Below are positions 45,989 through 55,454 of a stretch of 64,000 bases of DNA, in pieces. Source of the stretch: Thermosyntropha lipolytica DSM 11003 (lineage in GTDB: Bacteria; Bacillota; Syntrophomonadia; Syntrophomonadales; Syntrophomonadaceae); the NCBI RefSeq assembly GCF_900129805.1, contig NZ_FQWY01000006.1, forward strand, positions 1-64,000, given 5' to 3'. Made by a program: the position numbers and the translations under genes. The first letter of the stretch is position 1. Every line of letters begins with the position of its first letter. The notes below the pieces were generated by a model, which saw only the letters and a program-made list of their open reading frames with translations, searched no databases and was not told where the DNA came from.

Positions 45989-47158
45989 TCAATTAGCCTC
46001 CTTGAGAACTAAATATTCAGCTTCTTTACGGGCCCAGGCATCGATAGCCAAAATATCGTCCAGAGTCGGCTTTACCAGGGGTGTATGTTTTTGCATGACT
46101 TTTTCCACAATAGCAGGTATGGCCAGAAAGCTTATTTGCCGCCTGATAAATGCCCCTACGGCAACCTCATTAGCCCCATTTAAAACGGCCGGCATACTGC
46201 CTCCGGTTTTCCCTGCCTGGTAAGCTAAATCCAGAGCCGGAAATTTTACCCGATCTGGCTTGGCAAAATGCAAAGCTTTAAGGGCAAAAAAGTCTAAAGG
46301 AGATGCTAAGGAAACCAGCCTCTCGGGATAGGTCAGGGCATACTGAATAGGTATGCGCATATCAGGAACCCCTAAATGAGCGATAAAGGAGCCATCTACT
46401 AATTCAACCAGGGAATGGATTATGCTCTCCGGATGAACTAATACTTCAATTCTATCATAATCCACCCCAAAAAGGTGATGAGCTTCAATAACCTCCAGCC
46501 CCTTATTCATCAGGGTAGCCGAATCAACAGTAATTTTAGGCCCCATTTTCCAGTTGGGATGTTTTAAAGCCATATCAACTGTTACCCTGGCCAAATCCTG
46601 CAGGCTAAACTCACGAAAAGGTCCTCCAGAAGCAGTAAGCCAGATCTTTTTTAAATTTTTTTCCTCTCCTTTAAGGCACTGAAAAATCGCCGAATGTTCA
46701 CTATCTACGGGAATAATCTGTACTGATCTTGCCCTAGCTTCTTGCATCACAATATCACCGGCTACCACCAGGGTTTCTTTGTTGGCAAGGCCAATCCTTT
46801 TTCCCGCCCTTATAGCTGCTAAAGTCGGTTTTATTCCTACCGCACCACTTACGGCTATCAGAACAAAATCTACTTCTTCTAAAGAGGCTAGTTCACACAT
46901 ACCTTCTATACCCGCTTTTACTTCAACCCCTGCCGGGCAAAAATCCTTCAATTGCCTGTAGGTATAATCATCGTCTACCGCTACTATCTTAGGTTTATAC
47001 CTTATAATCTGTCTTTTCAGCTCATCAACCTCATCTTTGGCTGCTAAAGCCACTATCTTAAATCTTTCCGGGTATTTATCAACTACCTCCAGTGTCTGCC
47101 GCCCGATAGAACCGGTAGAGCCTAAAAGCACCAAATTTATGGTATCATTATCTCTCAT
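45989..47158 (-). CDS. dxr: 1-deoxy-D-xylulose 5-phosphate reductoisomerase
   Basis: About 389 residues. NADPH loop LLGSTGSIGRQTLEVV at the start, catalytic region VDSEHSAIFQCL and TASGGPFRE, and metal/substrate loop HPNWKMGPKITVDSATLMNK. It makes MEP from DXP, the committed isoprenoid step. ATG 47158 overlaps the upstream gene's TGA (ATGA), and a GGAGG lies 8 bases before it, so I prefer it to the ATG at 47173. Confidence 0.96.
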   Translation of the reverse strand: MRDNDTINLVLLGSTGSIGRQTLEVVDKYPERFKIVALAAKDEVDELKRQIIRYKPKIVAVDDDYTYRQLKDFCPAGVEVKAGIEGMCELASLEEVDFVLIAVSGAVGIKPTLAAIRAGKRIGLANKETLVVAGDIVMQEARARSVQIIPVDSEHSAIFQCLKGEEKNLKKIWLTASGGPFREFSLQDLARVTVDMALKHPNWKMGPKITVDSATLMNKGLEVIEAHHLFGVDYDRIEVLVHPESIIHSLVELVDGSFIAHLGVPDMRIPIQYALTYPERLVSLASPLDFFALKALHFAKPDRVKFPALDLAYQAGKTGGSMPAVLNGANEVAVGAFIRRQISFLAIPAIVEKVMQKHTPLVKPTLDDILAIDAWARKEAEYLVLKEAN

Positions 47159-48273
47159 GAAGTTGGCCTCCATTTAATATTATCAAAAACCCCTGCTTTG
47201 TAAGCCGCAATTATCACTACCATCAAAACCGGTCCCAAAACCATGCCAGTTACCCCACCTAACTTCAAACCCACATAGAGAGAAAATAAAGTAGCCAGCG
47301 GATGTAGCCCCAGATTGTCACCTACTATTTTAGGTTCTAAAAACTGCCTTACAGCGGAAATAAGAGTATATAATATTAAAATCCCTACTGCCAATCTGCT
47401 ATTGCCAGTAATGAAAAGCCATATTGCCCAAGGGATGAAAAAAATTCCCGGTCCCAATACAGGTAAAATATCTAAAAGCCCTACAATTATCCCTATTGTA
47501 ATTATATACTTTACCCCTAAAATTTTAAGTCCTATCATAGTTACAAGGGCAGTTATAGATACCAAAATACTGTAAGCTTTAAAAAAACCAGTTAGAGCAC
47601 TAAAAAGCTGAGCGGCTACATTTCTTGTTGGTGATTGAGCCTGCACAGGAATGAACTTAAAAAAGAAAACCCGTATCAGAGCTCTATCCTTAATTATGAA
47701 ATAGGTAGCCACCATGGCGATTATTAAAAAAATAAACAGCTCGGGAAGTAAGGCCAGGATTTTTATTAAAAAATTAGCACTCTGCCCCATCAGGTCTTCT
47801 AAACCTTTTAAACTGTTTTGCAAATTCTGCTGTATAGAGTTTTGCAGTTCCGGAGGGATGTTTAGCCTTAAATACCACAGCTTTATATCACTCAAGGCAT
47901 TAACCACATTGGACGTTATATGATCAGAATAGCCAGCAAGTTCCGGCAACATACCGGAAATTTCCCTTACAATTTTAGCAATCAATAAAGAAATTATACA
48001 TATAGACCCACCTACAACTAACAGCAAACTAACTATAACCGCGATACTTCTTTTAAAACAAAATCTCTTCTCAAAAATATTTACCAGCGGTTCAATTACT
48101 ACAGCTAGTATAATAGCAATTATAAAAGGCATAAATAGAGCAGGAATATAAGAAAGCAGCTTTCCCAGTATGGGAAATACATAAATAAAAAGCAAATAAA
48201 AAGCAATCAGTCCCATAACCAGGATAGCCAGTTTAGTCAAAATTTTCAAATACCTCAAAAGTTCAGGTTCCAA
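47155..48273 (-). CDS. AI-2E/YtvI-like membrane permease
   Basis: About 372 residues, seven to eight helices, AI-2E (PF01594) type: LLDILPVLGPGIFFIPWAIW, QFLEPKIVGDNLGLHPLATL, LGGVTGMVLGPVLMVV. Some relatives are sporulation membrane proteins (YtvI), others Na+/H+ antiporter-like; the role here is unknown. The start is TTG 48273, 6 bases after GAGGGG; the ATG 48312 version overlaps cdsA. It is placed between cdsA and dxr, where it is not normally found. Confidence 0.87.
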   Translation of the reverse strand: MEPELLRYLKILTKLAILVMGLIAFYLLFIYVFPILGKLLSYIPALFMPFIIAIILAVVIEPLVNIFEKRFCFKRSIAVIVSLLLVVGGSICIISLLIAKIVREISGMLPELAGYSDHITSNVVNALSDIKLWYLRLNIPPELQNSIQQNLQNSLKGLEDLMGQSANFLIKILALLPELFIFLIIAMVATYFIIKDRALIRVFFFKFIPVQAQSPTRNVAAQLFSALTGFFKAYSILVSITALVTMIGLKILGVKYIITIGIIVGLLDILPVLGPGIFFIPWAIWLFITGNSRLAVGILILYTLISAVRQFLEPKIVGDNLGLHPLATLFSLYVGLKLGGVTGMVLGPVLMVVIIAAYKAGVFDNIKWRPTS

Positions 48274-48283
48274 ACATATCCCC

Positions 48284-49096
48284 TCACTTTCCCTGTAGCA
48301 CCCAAAAAGCAAAGAAATAATAAACTACCGGCAAAACCAGCATAAAACTATCAAATCGGTCCAGGACTCCACCATGTCCGGGAATAATATGGCCGGCATC
48401 TTTTACGCCAAAATACCTCTTTATGCTCGAAGCAAAAAGGTCTCCCAGCTGCGCCATAATGCTGGCTAAAAATCCCAGAACCAGAACATATCCATAATGC
48501 CAGCTGTAGTAAGGAGTAAGTTTAGAAAATACCCAGGCAGCCAAAACACATAAAAATACCCCTCCTGCAGCTCCTTCCCAGGTTTTCTTCGGACTCAAAA
48601 CCGGTGTCATCTTATGTTTTCCCCATCTTTTTCCAAATATGTACCCGCCAATATCTGTGCACCAGGTTAAAACAAAAGTTAAAAGCATTATGATAAAACT
48701 ATGTTCAAAATGATGCCCTATTTTTAAAGCATAGCCCAATAAAATTCCTATATAGATAGCCCCCCAAAAACTTAAGGCGGCATCATCAAATTTAATCCGG
48801 GGAAAAGCGATTACACTCAATATAATAGTTATTATCAGCACCAGAGTAAGGGAAAATATCATATCCCCATAGTCCATCTTACTCTGCCAGAAGCAAATTA
48901 ACATTAATAAATAACCAGGTATCCACAAGGGCTTTAACCCTTTCTCCTTCATCATCCGGTATATCTCAAAAAGCCCTATAATCCCGATAAAGAGGAAAAA
49001 AATTTCCCACCATATCCCGCCCAGATAAAGAACCCCTATTATAAGGGGGATGCCAATAACCGCACTTATTACCCTTTCCTTAAGCATTCTCTTCAC
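48284..49096 (-). CDS. cdsA: Phosphatidate cytidylyltransferase
   Basis: 270 residues, about eight helices, with the CdsA signature SIKRYFGVKDAGHIIPGHGG followed by VLDRFDSFML. It makes CDP-diacylglycerol from phosphatidate and CTP, the entry to phospholipids. Start GTG 49096 or ATG 49087; the uppS stop codon overlaps this region. Confidence 0.95.
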   Translation of the reverse strand: MKRMLKERVISAVIGIPLIIGVLYLGGIWWEIFFLFIGIIGLFEIYRMMKEKGLKPLWIPGYLLMLICFWQSKMDYGDMIFSLTLVLIITIILSVIAFPRIKFDDAALSFWGAIYIGILLGYALKIGHHFEHSFIIMLLTFVLTWCTDIGGYIFGKRWGKHKMTPVLSPKKTWEGAAGGVFLCVLAAWVFSKLTPYYSWHYGYVLVLGFLASIMAQLGDLFASSIKRYFGVKDAGHIIPGHGGVLDRFDSFMLVLPVVYYFFAFWVLQGK

Positions 49097-49847
49097 CTTT
49101 TTCCTTTATAATTAATCCTCCAAATCTTCTCTCTCTCCTGCTATAATCATCTATAGCTTTTAATAAGTCTTCTTCCGTAAAATCAGGCCATAATTTATCT
49201 GTTATCCATATTTCCGAATAAGCAATCTGCCATAATAAAAAATTGCTTACCCGCATTTCTCCCGCCGTGCGTATCACCAGATCAGGATCAGGCATGCCTC
49301 GAGTAAATAAAAAGTCAGCAAATAGCCTTTCATCAATATCCTCAGGAGATATCTTGCCTTCTTTAACCAGTCTCCCTATTTCCCTGACGGCTTTTATTAT
49401 CTCCAGCCGCGCTCCATAGTTGAGAGCAATATTAAAAATCATTCCGCTGTTACCTGCTGTCAAATGCAGGGCTTTTTTAATCGCCATCTGACATTCGAAA
49501 GGAAGCTGCAAGTAATCCCCCAGTACATTAATACGAATATTCTGCTCATGTAATTCAGCCAATTCTTTATTTACAAATTCCACCAGTAATTTCATTAAAT
49601 AATCTACTTCCTCACCTGGCCTTTTCCAGTTTTCCGTAGAGAAGGCATAAACTGTTAATATCGGTATATTAAATTTTACACATGCCTTTACTACTCGTTT
49701 TAAGGCAGCCATACCGGCTCTATGCCCCATAGTACGGGGCATCAGCCTTTTTTTAGCCCAGCGTCCGTTTCCATCCATAATTATAGCAATATGATAAGGT
49801 ATTTTATCAGGCACTTTTACGGTTTTATTCTCTCTGGGTACTGCCAT
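49080..49847 (-). CDS. uppS: Undecaprenyl diphosphate synthase
   Basis: 255 residues. cis-Prenyltransferase motifs: HIAIIMDGNGRWAKKR (D25 catalytic), VYAFSTENWKRP, DPDLVIRTAGEMRVSNFLLW, and SEIWITDKLWPDF. It makes the lipid carrier of wall synthesis using IPP from the MEP enzymes encoded just downstream. It overlaps cdsA. Confidence 0.96.
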   Translation of the reverse strand: MAVPRENKTVKVPDKIPYHIAIIMDGNGRWAKKRLMPRTMGHRAGMAALKRVVKACVKFNIPILTVYAFSTENWKRPGEEVDYLMKLLVEFVNKELAELHEQNIRINVLGDYLQLPFECQMAIKKALHLTAGNSGMIFNIALNYGARLEIIKAVREIGRLVKEGKISPEDIDERLFADFLFTRGMPDPDLVIRTAGEMRVSNFLLWQIAYSEIWITDKLWPDFTEEDLLKAIDDYSRRERRFGGLIIKEKGEENA

Positions 49848-49871
49848 TATCTATCTTCCCTCATTTCAAAT

Positions 49872-49900
49872 TATAAAACCCCCGTTACACTGGGGGTTTA
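49872..49900 (-). terminator. Terminator after frr
   Basis: AAACCCCC (49876-49883) with GGGGGTTT (49892-49899), 8-base loop; minus strand continues with TTTTATAA. Confidence 0.85.
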
Positions 49901-49945
49901 TCATTATTATAGCCTTATTTATATTTTAAGCAAACTACTTATTAT

Positions 49946-50503
49946 TTAAACTTCCATTATATCCTTTTCTTTGGCCTGTAATATAAGATCAATCTCTTTT
50001 ACATATTTATCGGTAAGCTTCTGAATATCATCAACCGCTTTTTTAGCTTCATCTTCGGAAACGAGCTTTTCTTTTTCTTTTCCCTTTATCTCATCATTGG
50101 CTTCCCGTCTGATATTACGTACCGCAACCTTGGCATCTTCAGCCCTTTTCTTGGCTACTTTAACTAATTCCTTTCGCCTCTCTTCCGTAAGCTGGGGAAT
50201 AGCTACTCTTACCACATTGCCATCATTAGTAGGGGTAACGCCCAGGTCAGATTTCATAATCGCCTTTTCTATCTCCGGAATAACACTTTTGTCCCAAGGC
50301 TGAATTACTAAAAGCCTGGCTTCAGGTACGGTAATATTAGCCAATTGATTTATGGGAGTAGGTGTACCATAATAATTAACCATAACCTTATCCAGCATAG
50401 CCGGATTAGCCCTTCCCGCCCGCAAAGAGGCCAAATCCTGCTTCAGGTGTTCAATTGCTTTTTTCATTCTTTGCTCGGCATCATTAATGATATCTTTTAT
50501 CAT
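49946..50503 (-). CDS. frr: Ribosome recycling factor
   Basis: 185 residues from ATG 50503 behind GGGAGG (the ORF from 50521 overlaps pyrH). RRF hallmarks: [39 protein letters not shown], and [14 protein letters not shown]. Splits post-termination ribosomes with EF-G. Followed by a terminator that closes the rpsB-tsf-pyrH-frr unit. Confidence 0.97.
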   Translation of the reverse strand: MIKDIINDAEQRMKKAIEHLKQDLASLRAGRANPAMLDKVMVNYYGTPTPINQLANITVPEARLLVIQPWDKSVIPEIEKAIMKSDLGVTPTNDGNVVRVAIPQLTEERRKELVKVAKKRAEDAKVAVRNIRREANDEIKGKEKEKLVSEDEAKKAVDDIQKLTDKYVKEIDLILQAKEKDIMEV

Positions 50504-50507
50504 AACC

Positions 50508-51245
<738 letters not shown>

Positions 51246-51271
51246 TTAATTATTATTATTTATTATATTAT

Positions 51272-51925
51272 CTATTCACCCTTAATCTGTGCCATTACCT
51301 CAGCCGCAAAGTTGGTTTCTTCTTTTTGTATGCCTTCACCTACTTCATAGCGCACAAATCTTCTTATGTTTATATTTTCTCCGATTTTAGCAATATGTTC
51401 ATGTACCAATTCCTGCACAGTTTTATCGGGATCTTTTATAAACGGCTGTTCCAAAAGGCACTTTTCTTTAAAGAACTTTTCTAAACGTCCCTCAATCATT
51501 TTTTCAATAACCTTTTCCGGCTTACCTTCCTCTAGAGCTTGAGCGCGCAAAATCTCTTTCTCATGGTTTATTACTTCTTCCGGAACTTCTTCACGTCTTA
51601 CATATTCCGGACTGGAAGCTGCTATCTGCATAGCGATGTCATGTACCAGACTCTTAAATTCATCCGTCTTGGCCACAAAATCTGTTTCGCAGTTTACTTC
51701 TACTAAAACCCCTATTCTTCCTCCCCCATGAATATAAGAAGCTACTATGCCTTCACTGGCAATCCGGCCTGCTTTTTTAGCTGCTTTAGCCAAACCTTTG
51801 GTTCTAAGTTCATCAATCGCCTTTTCTATATCACCATTAGTCGCCATCAAGGCCTTTTTGCAGTCCATCATACCTGCGCCTGTTCTTTCTCGCAGTTCTT
51901 TCACCATTGCTGCTGTTATTTCCAC
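51272..51925 (-). CDS. tsf: Elongation factor Ts
   Basis: 217 residues, the short form. UBA domain [20 protein letters not shown], then [16 protein letters not shown], the EF-Tu contact. It exchanges GDP for GTP on EF-Tu. Preceded by an attenuator-like hairpin after rpsB. Confidence 0.97.
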   Translation of the reverse strand: MEITAAMVKELRERTGAGMMDCKKALMATNGDIEKAIDELRTKGLAKAAKKAGRIASEGIVASYIHGGGRIGVLVEVNCETDFVAKTDEFKSLVHDIAMQIAASSPEYVRREEVPEEVINHEKEILRAQALEEGKPEKVIEKMIEGRLEKFFKEKCLLEQPFIKDPDKTVQELVHEHIAKIGENINIRRFVRYEVGEGIQKEETNFAAEVMAQIKGE

Positions 51926-51959
51926 TCTTATTTACCTCCTAGCCAAATAAAATTATTCG

Positions 51960-52000
51960 TAAGAAAAGGGGTGCATAAGATAAAACCTACTCACCCCTTT
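51960..52000 (-). terminator. Hairpin between rpsB and tsf
   Basis: AAAGGGGTG (51965-51973) and CACCCCTTT (51992-52000) form a 9-bp stem with an 18-base loop; the minus strand continues TCTTAC. A weak terminator setting the rpsB/tsf ratio is likely. Confidence 0.6.
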
Positions 52001-52012
52001 AAAAGCCAAAAG

Positions 52013-52711
52013 CTAAGCCATAACTTGTTCTCCCTGCTTGGCTTCCAGAACGGCATCGGCAATTTTGGAAGTAATAAGCTTAACCGCTCTGATAGCATCA
52101 TCATTACCAGGAATTACATAGTCTACTTCATCAGGATCACAATTGGTATCCACAATAGCCACTACCGGTATACCGAGTTTACGGGCTTCCGCTACGGCAA
52201 TTTTTTCCTTGCGCGGATCAACAACAAAAAGAGCCCCCGGCAGTTTGTCCATATTTTTGATACCACCTAAAAACCTTTCTAATCTTTCTCTTTCCTTTAA
52301 TAATTTGGCAACTTCTTTTTTGGTCAGGACTTCAAAAGCGCCTTCTTCTTCCATGCGCTCTAAGTCTTTAAGACGCTGAACCCTTTTTTGAATAGTCTTA
52401 AAATTGGTAAGCATACCGCCCAGCCAGCGCTGATTGACATAGTACATGCCACAGCGTTCCGCTTCTTCTTTAACACTTTCCTGGGCCTGCTTCTTGGTGC
52501 CGACAAAAAGAATCGACTTGCCTTCAGCAACTACACTTTTAACAAATTCATAAGCCTCATCGAATTTTTTAACTGTTTGCTGAAGATCAATAATATAAAT
52601 GCCATTTCTCTCCATATAAATATATGGAGCCATTTTAGGGTTCCATCTGCGCGTCTGGTGTCCAAAATGAACTCCTGCCTCCAGGAGCTGTTTCATGCTA
52701 ATTACTGACAC
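52013..52711 (-). CDS. rpsB: 30S ribosomal protein S2
   Basis: 232 residues from GTG 52711, giving [20 protein letters not shown], the usual S2 N-terminus; GGAGG lies 8 bases before it. Other marks: [35 protein letters not shown] and [20 protein letters not shown]. Recruits S1 and closes the 30S body. First gene of the rpsB operon, with its own promoter and leader. Confidence 0.97.
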   Translation of the reverse strand: MSVISMKQLLEAGVHFGHQTRRWNPKMAPYIYMERNGIYIIDLQQTVKKFDEAYEFVKSVVAEGKSILFVGTKKQAQESVKEEAERCGMYYVNQRWLGGMLTNFKTIQKRVQRLKDLERMEEEGAFEVLTKKEVAKLLKERERLERFLGGIKNMDKLPGALFVVDPRKEKIAVAEARKLGIPVVAIVDTNCDPDEVDYVIPGNDDAIRAVKLITSKIADAVLEAKQGEQVMA

Positions 52712-52820
52712 CGACCGCACCTCCTCTCTTTTTGTTTTTGTCCTCCGCACAAATCATCCTTCCTGAAGACTTCGAGCGAAGCACCCTTCAGCAAGTCATC
52801 GGCGTGTGTAATACCAAGAG
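52712..52820 (-). promoter_or_regulatory. rpsB leader RNA
   Basis: About 110 bases between promoter and rpsB. On the minus strand CTGAAG and CTTCAG, with GCTTCG and CGAAG inside, give a nested hairpin (52761-52786). Ribosomal S2 leaders of this kind are often autoregulatory; no proof here. Confidence 0.5.
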
Positions 52821-52822
52821 AT

Positions 52823-52852
52823 AATATACCACAAGCCTTCCGCCATTTGCAA
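52823..52852 (-). promoter_or_regulatory. rpsB promoter
   Basis: Minus strand: -35 TTGCAA (52847-52852), 18-base spacer, -10 TATATT (52823-52828). Confidence 0.6.
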
Positions 52853-52914
52853 TATAAAAGCACCTTATTTTGACTTTTTTTCTACTAATAATATACCCCT
52901 AAAGGCTAGGCTTA

Positions 52915-52949
52915 AAACAAAAGGTGAAGCTTTAAATTAAGCTCCACCT
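52915..52949 (-). terminator. Terminator closing the flagellar/chemotaxis operon
   Basis: AGGTGAAGCTT (52922-52932) pairs with AAGCTCCACCT (52939-52949) with one mismatch; the minus strand continues TTTGTTTT. It separates the motility genes from the rpsB promoter. Confidence 0.82.
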
Positions 52950-53686
52950 CAAATAGCCCTATTTTTGTAGGCTAAATTTAAGAGAATCTGAACTTCGCCC
53001 TGGCCTCGGCCCAGAAACTTGGCTATTTCTTTTATAGTATAGCCCCTTTCGTACAATGCGCGTACAGCCATATAAGGATGAGCGTTTTTAATATCCTCTA
53101 ATATATCATCTATATCATCTTTTTCGGATAGATAATCTTTTCTATCAACGGTATCAGTATTTTCATTGTTATCAAACTGGGATATGGTGTTATATTCTTT
53201 GTTTTTTATATTGTCAGATGGAGGATTCCCCACCTCGATTGCTTTTATTTTATCTAGTAAGGCCACATCCAGTGTATTTAGCTGACTATTCACTTTATAC
53301 CCCATCTGGCGTAATATAGTTATTAACACTTTGCTATCCATGCCTAAATATTTAGCTGCCTGATATACCCTTATTTTCTTCTTATTAGCTATATTTTCTC
53401 CATTTTCTAATACATAACTTTTTTCCAGTTTATCATGCTGGTCTATAAGTTCCTCCTGATAGTTTATTTTTTCGTGTAGTTCATTATTTATCCTTGCCGC
53501 TATTTTTACTGCATTATCTAACAAAAAATTCAAATCTTCCTTTACCTTCTTGGCATCATTAAGGGTAGCCTCTAGGTCTCTAGCATAGTTTTCCAGAAAA
53601 TTTTTTTGCCGGCTTAAGCTTATAAAAGCTAAAACTAGTAAAAGTAACGCTAGCGAAAGTATGAATGTAGTTATAACCGCCACCAC
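52949..53686 (-). CDS. Membrane-anchored protein with coiled coil, IF2_N-like and C-terminal HTH-like segments
   Basis: 245 residues. One N-terminal membrane helix (about 3-25), coiled coil (about 30-100), then KKIRVYQAAKYLGMDSKVLI at about 102-121, which matches the IF2_N domain of InfB ([20 protein letters not shown]) residue by residue over about 45 positions. A charged linker follows, and the last 40 residues (AVRALYERGYTIKEIAKFLG) look like the DUF6115-type helix-turn-helix found at the end of flagellar operons. It is the last gene of the motility run. Function unknown; a regulator tied to the membrane is possible. Confidence 0.75.
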   Translation of the reverse strand: MVAVITTFILSLALLLLVLAFISLSRQKNFLENYARDLEATLNDAKKVKEDLNFLLDNAVKIAARINNELHEKINYQEELIDQHDKLEKSYVLENGENIANKKKIRVYQAAKYLGMDSKVLITILRQMGYKVNSQLNTLDVALLDKIKAIEVGNPPSDNIKNKEYNTISQFDNNENTDTVDRKDYLSEKDDIDDILEDIKNAHPYMAVRALYERGYTIKEIAKFLGRGQGEVQILLNLAYKNRAI

Positions 53687-53687
53687 C

Positions 53688-53987
53688 TTATATTTTAATA
53701 TCTATGCTGCTCCCTCTATCATCCCCGGGATAATCTTTATCGCCCTTTTCTTTTTTCACCTCTTTTTTCCTTCTTCGTTTATCTCTTTCTTCATTATTGT
53801 TTACTATCTTTTTTTCCCCCGGCAAAGTTTGATTTACGGTTTTGCTGTAGCGGACAGTATCCTGGCTTATCATATTTATAAAATCCTGCTGCCGATTATT
53901 GGCTGCTGACTGCTCCGCTTGCTTTATCTTGGCTACTTCACCTATTTTCTGCACCAGGACCTGCATATCAATACTCCTTATGGTCAT
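53688..53987 (-). CDS. Hypothetical charged protein of the motility operon
   Basis: 99 residues, one base upstream of the IF2_N-like gene. N-terminal half helical (MQVLVQKIGEVAKIKQAEQS), C-terminal half very rich in K, E, D and R and probably disordered. No family recognised. Its first codons have a fair ribosome site (GAGGGGATG). Position between fapA and the membrane-anchored gene implies a motility-linked role. Confidence 0.65.
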   Translation of the reverse strand: MTIRSIDMQVLVQKIGEVAKIKQAEQSAANNRQQDFINMISQDTVRYSKTVNQTLPGEKKIVNNNEERDKRRRKKEVKKEKGDKDYPGDDRGSSIDIKI

Positions 53988-54004
53988 AATATCATCCCCT
54001 CTTC

Positions 54005-55432
54005 CTAACTAAGCGGAGCTATCCTTACTTCCCCTTCTTCCAGCACAAAAGCTGAGTATTTTATAGGATTATCTACAATATATATCGACTGCCCTAGAAT
54101 GATGCGGACACCTGGATATACAACCTCCCATACCTTTACCTTGGCCTCGGTAATCTTCTGCATCTCCTCACTTAGAAAATTAAGCCTCTCTTCCATTTCG
54201 GCAATTTCTTTGCGCAGTTTTTTAAACTCATCTAATAATTTCATCAGCATAATCCTGCGCTTAGGATCTAATTTTTCCGGCGCTATATTAGCTTTTTGTA
54301 TGATCTGCAGATTATGTGCTATATTTTCCAAAGTATTTTTTTTGGAAGGTAGGTTCTTAAAAATCTTTTGATATTCTTCCCTATACTGAGGATTAACCCC
54401 TACTTCAATTACCGTCGGCGTAGCCAGCTGTGATCCTATGAACTTGGCTTCCACTTCCTGACAGGCCTGAACCTTTCCTCCAATTATAGAAGCCCTCCTA
54501 TCTGTTACCCTTACACTTCCTCCTGCTCTTACTGTTGACTGGATTATAGCTTCGCGGATTATTATGTCGTTTTCGGCTTCTACCCTGGAATTTTCAATAA
54601 ATCTGGCATATATATTACCACCTGCTTTTACCAGGCCGCGCTGGCCGGTTACAATACCGCCTTTTACTACGACATTGCCTCCCGCAACTACTTCTGCTCC
54701 TTCGATAAAACCTTTAACTTCAATATCCCCGGCAGCATATACCTTAAAACCGGTATTGACATTGCCATTTATCACTACACTTCCTACAAAATCTATGTTG
54801 CCAGTAGAATAATCTATATCTCCATTGACCTGAAAAACCGGAGAAACCGTAACCTTGTTATCAATAATGGTAACATTGCCATCTATAGCGGCAAAAAGCC
54901 GCAAGTTTTCCTCATCGGCAATAGTATTCTTGCCCCGCGGCAGCATCACATCTTTTCCTCTTTTAGGAGGAATATCCCTGCCAGTTATATCTTTGCCTGC
55001 TACCCCTTCAGTGGCAGGAATCTTTTCCGCTAAAAAATCTCCCATTTTTACATTATGTATAAGTCCCAGGTCATAATAATCGGCTCGGCCTTTTTCATCA
55101 ATTCTAGGTCCTACCCTATCTTGCGGCAGGGGAAAATGGTATACAATCCTTGCATTCTCCCCATCCCGGGCTGCTTCACCCTGAGCGATCAGGATTCTTT
55201 TTCCCCAGTTTTCAGGCTCTAAGGCTTTTTGCAAATTTTCTTCCTTAATGCCATAGACTATATTTTTCCTGGCTAATAATTCCTTTACCTTTTCCAGCGT
55301 ACAAGGTTTGCCCTTGCCTACAGGTGGGGTTACCTGCAAAAAGGCCTGCAGTTTATCTTTAGTTATAAAAACTTCGGCCTCTCCATCTTTGTCAATTTCA
55401 GCATTTATCTGGTTTTCCATGTTTTCAGGCAT
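54005..55432 (-). CDS. fapA: FapA (DUF342) family protein
   Basis: 475 residues. N-terminal FapA domain (about 65-190, with VGPRIDEKGRADYYDLGLIH and VAGKDITGRDIPPKRGKDV). A right-handed beta-helix of hexapeptide-like turns follows (about 200-335: VNGDIDYSTGNIDFVGSVVI, GGNVVVKGGIV), then a coiled coil near 375-435. Family members lie in flagellar operons and are linked to assembly or to polar placement; mechanism unsettled. Right after fliA. Confidence 0.88.
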   Translation of the reverse strand: MPENMENQINAEIDKDGEAEVFITKDKLQAFLQVTPPVGKGKPCTLEKVKELLARKNIVYGIKEENLQKALEPENWGKRILIAQGEAARDGENARIVYHFPLPQDRVGPRIDEKGRADYYDLGLIHNVKMGDFLAEKIPATEGVAGKDITGRDIPPKRGKDVMLPRGKNTIADEENLRLFAAIDGNVTIIDNKVTVSPVFQVNGDIDYSTGNIDFVGSVVINGNVNTGFKVYAAGDIEVKGFIEGAEVVAGGNVVVKGGIVTGQRGLVKAGGNIYARFIENSRVEAENDIIIREAIIQSTVRAGGSVRVTDRRASIIGGKVQACQEVEAKFIGSQLATPTVIEVGVNPQYREEYQKIFKNLPSKKNTLENIAHNLQIIQKANIAPEKLDPKRRIMLMKLLDEFKKLRKEIAEMEERLNFLSEEMQKITEAKVKVWEVVYPGVRIILGQSIYIVDNPIKYSAFVLEEGEVRIAPLS

Positions 55433-55454
55433 AAACTCATCCCCCCACCCTCAC

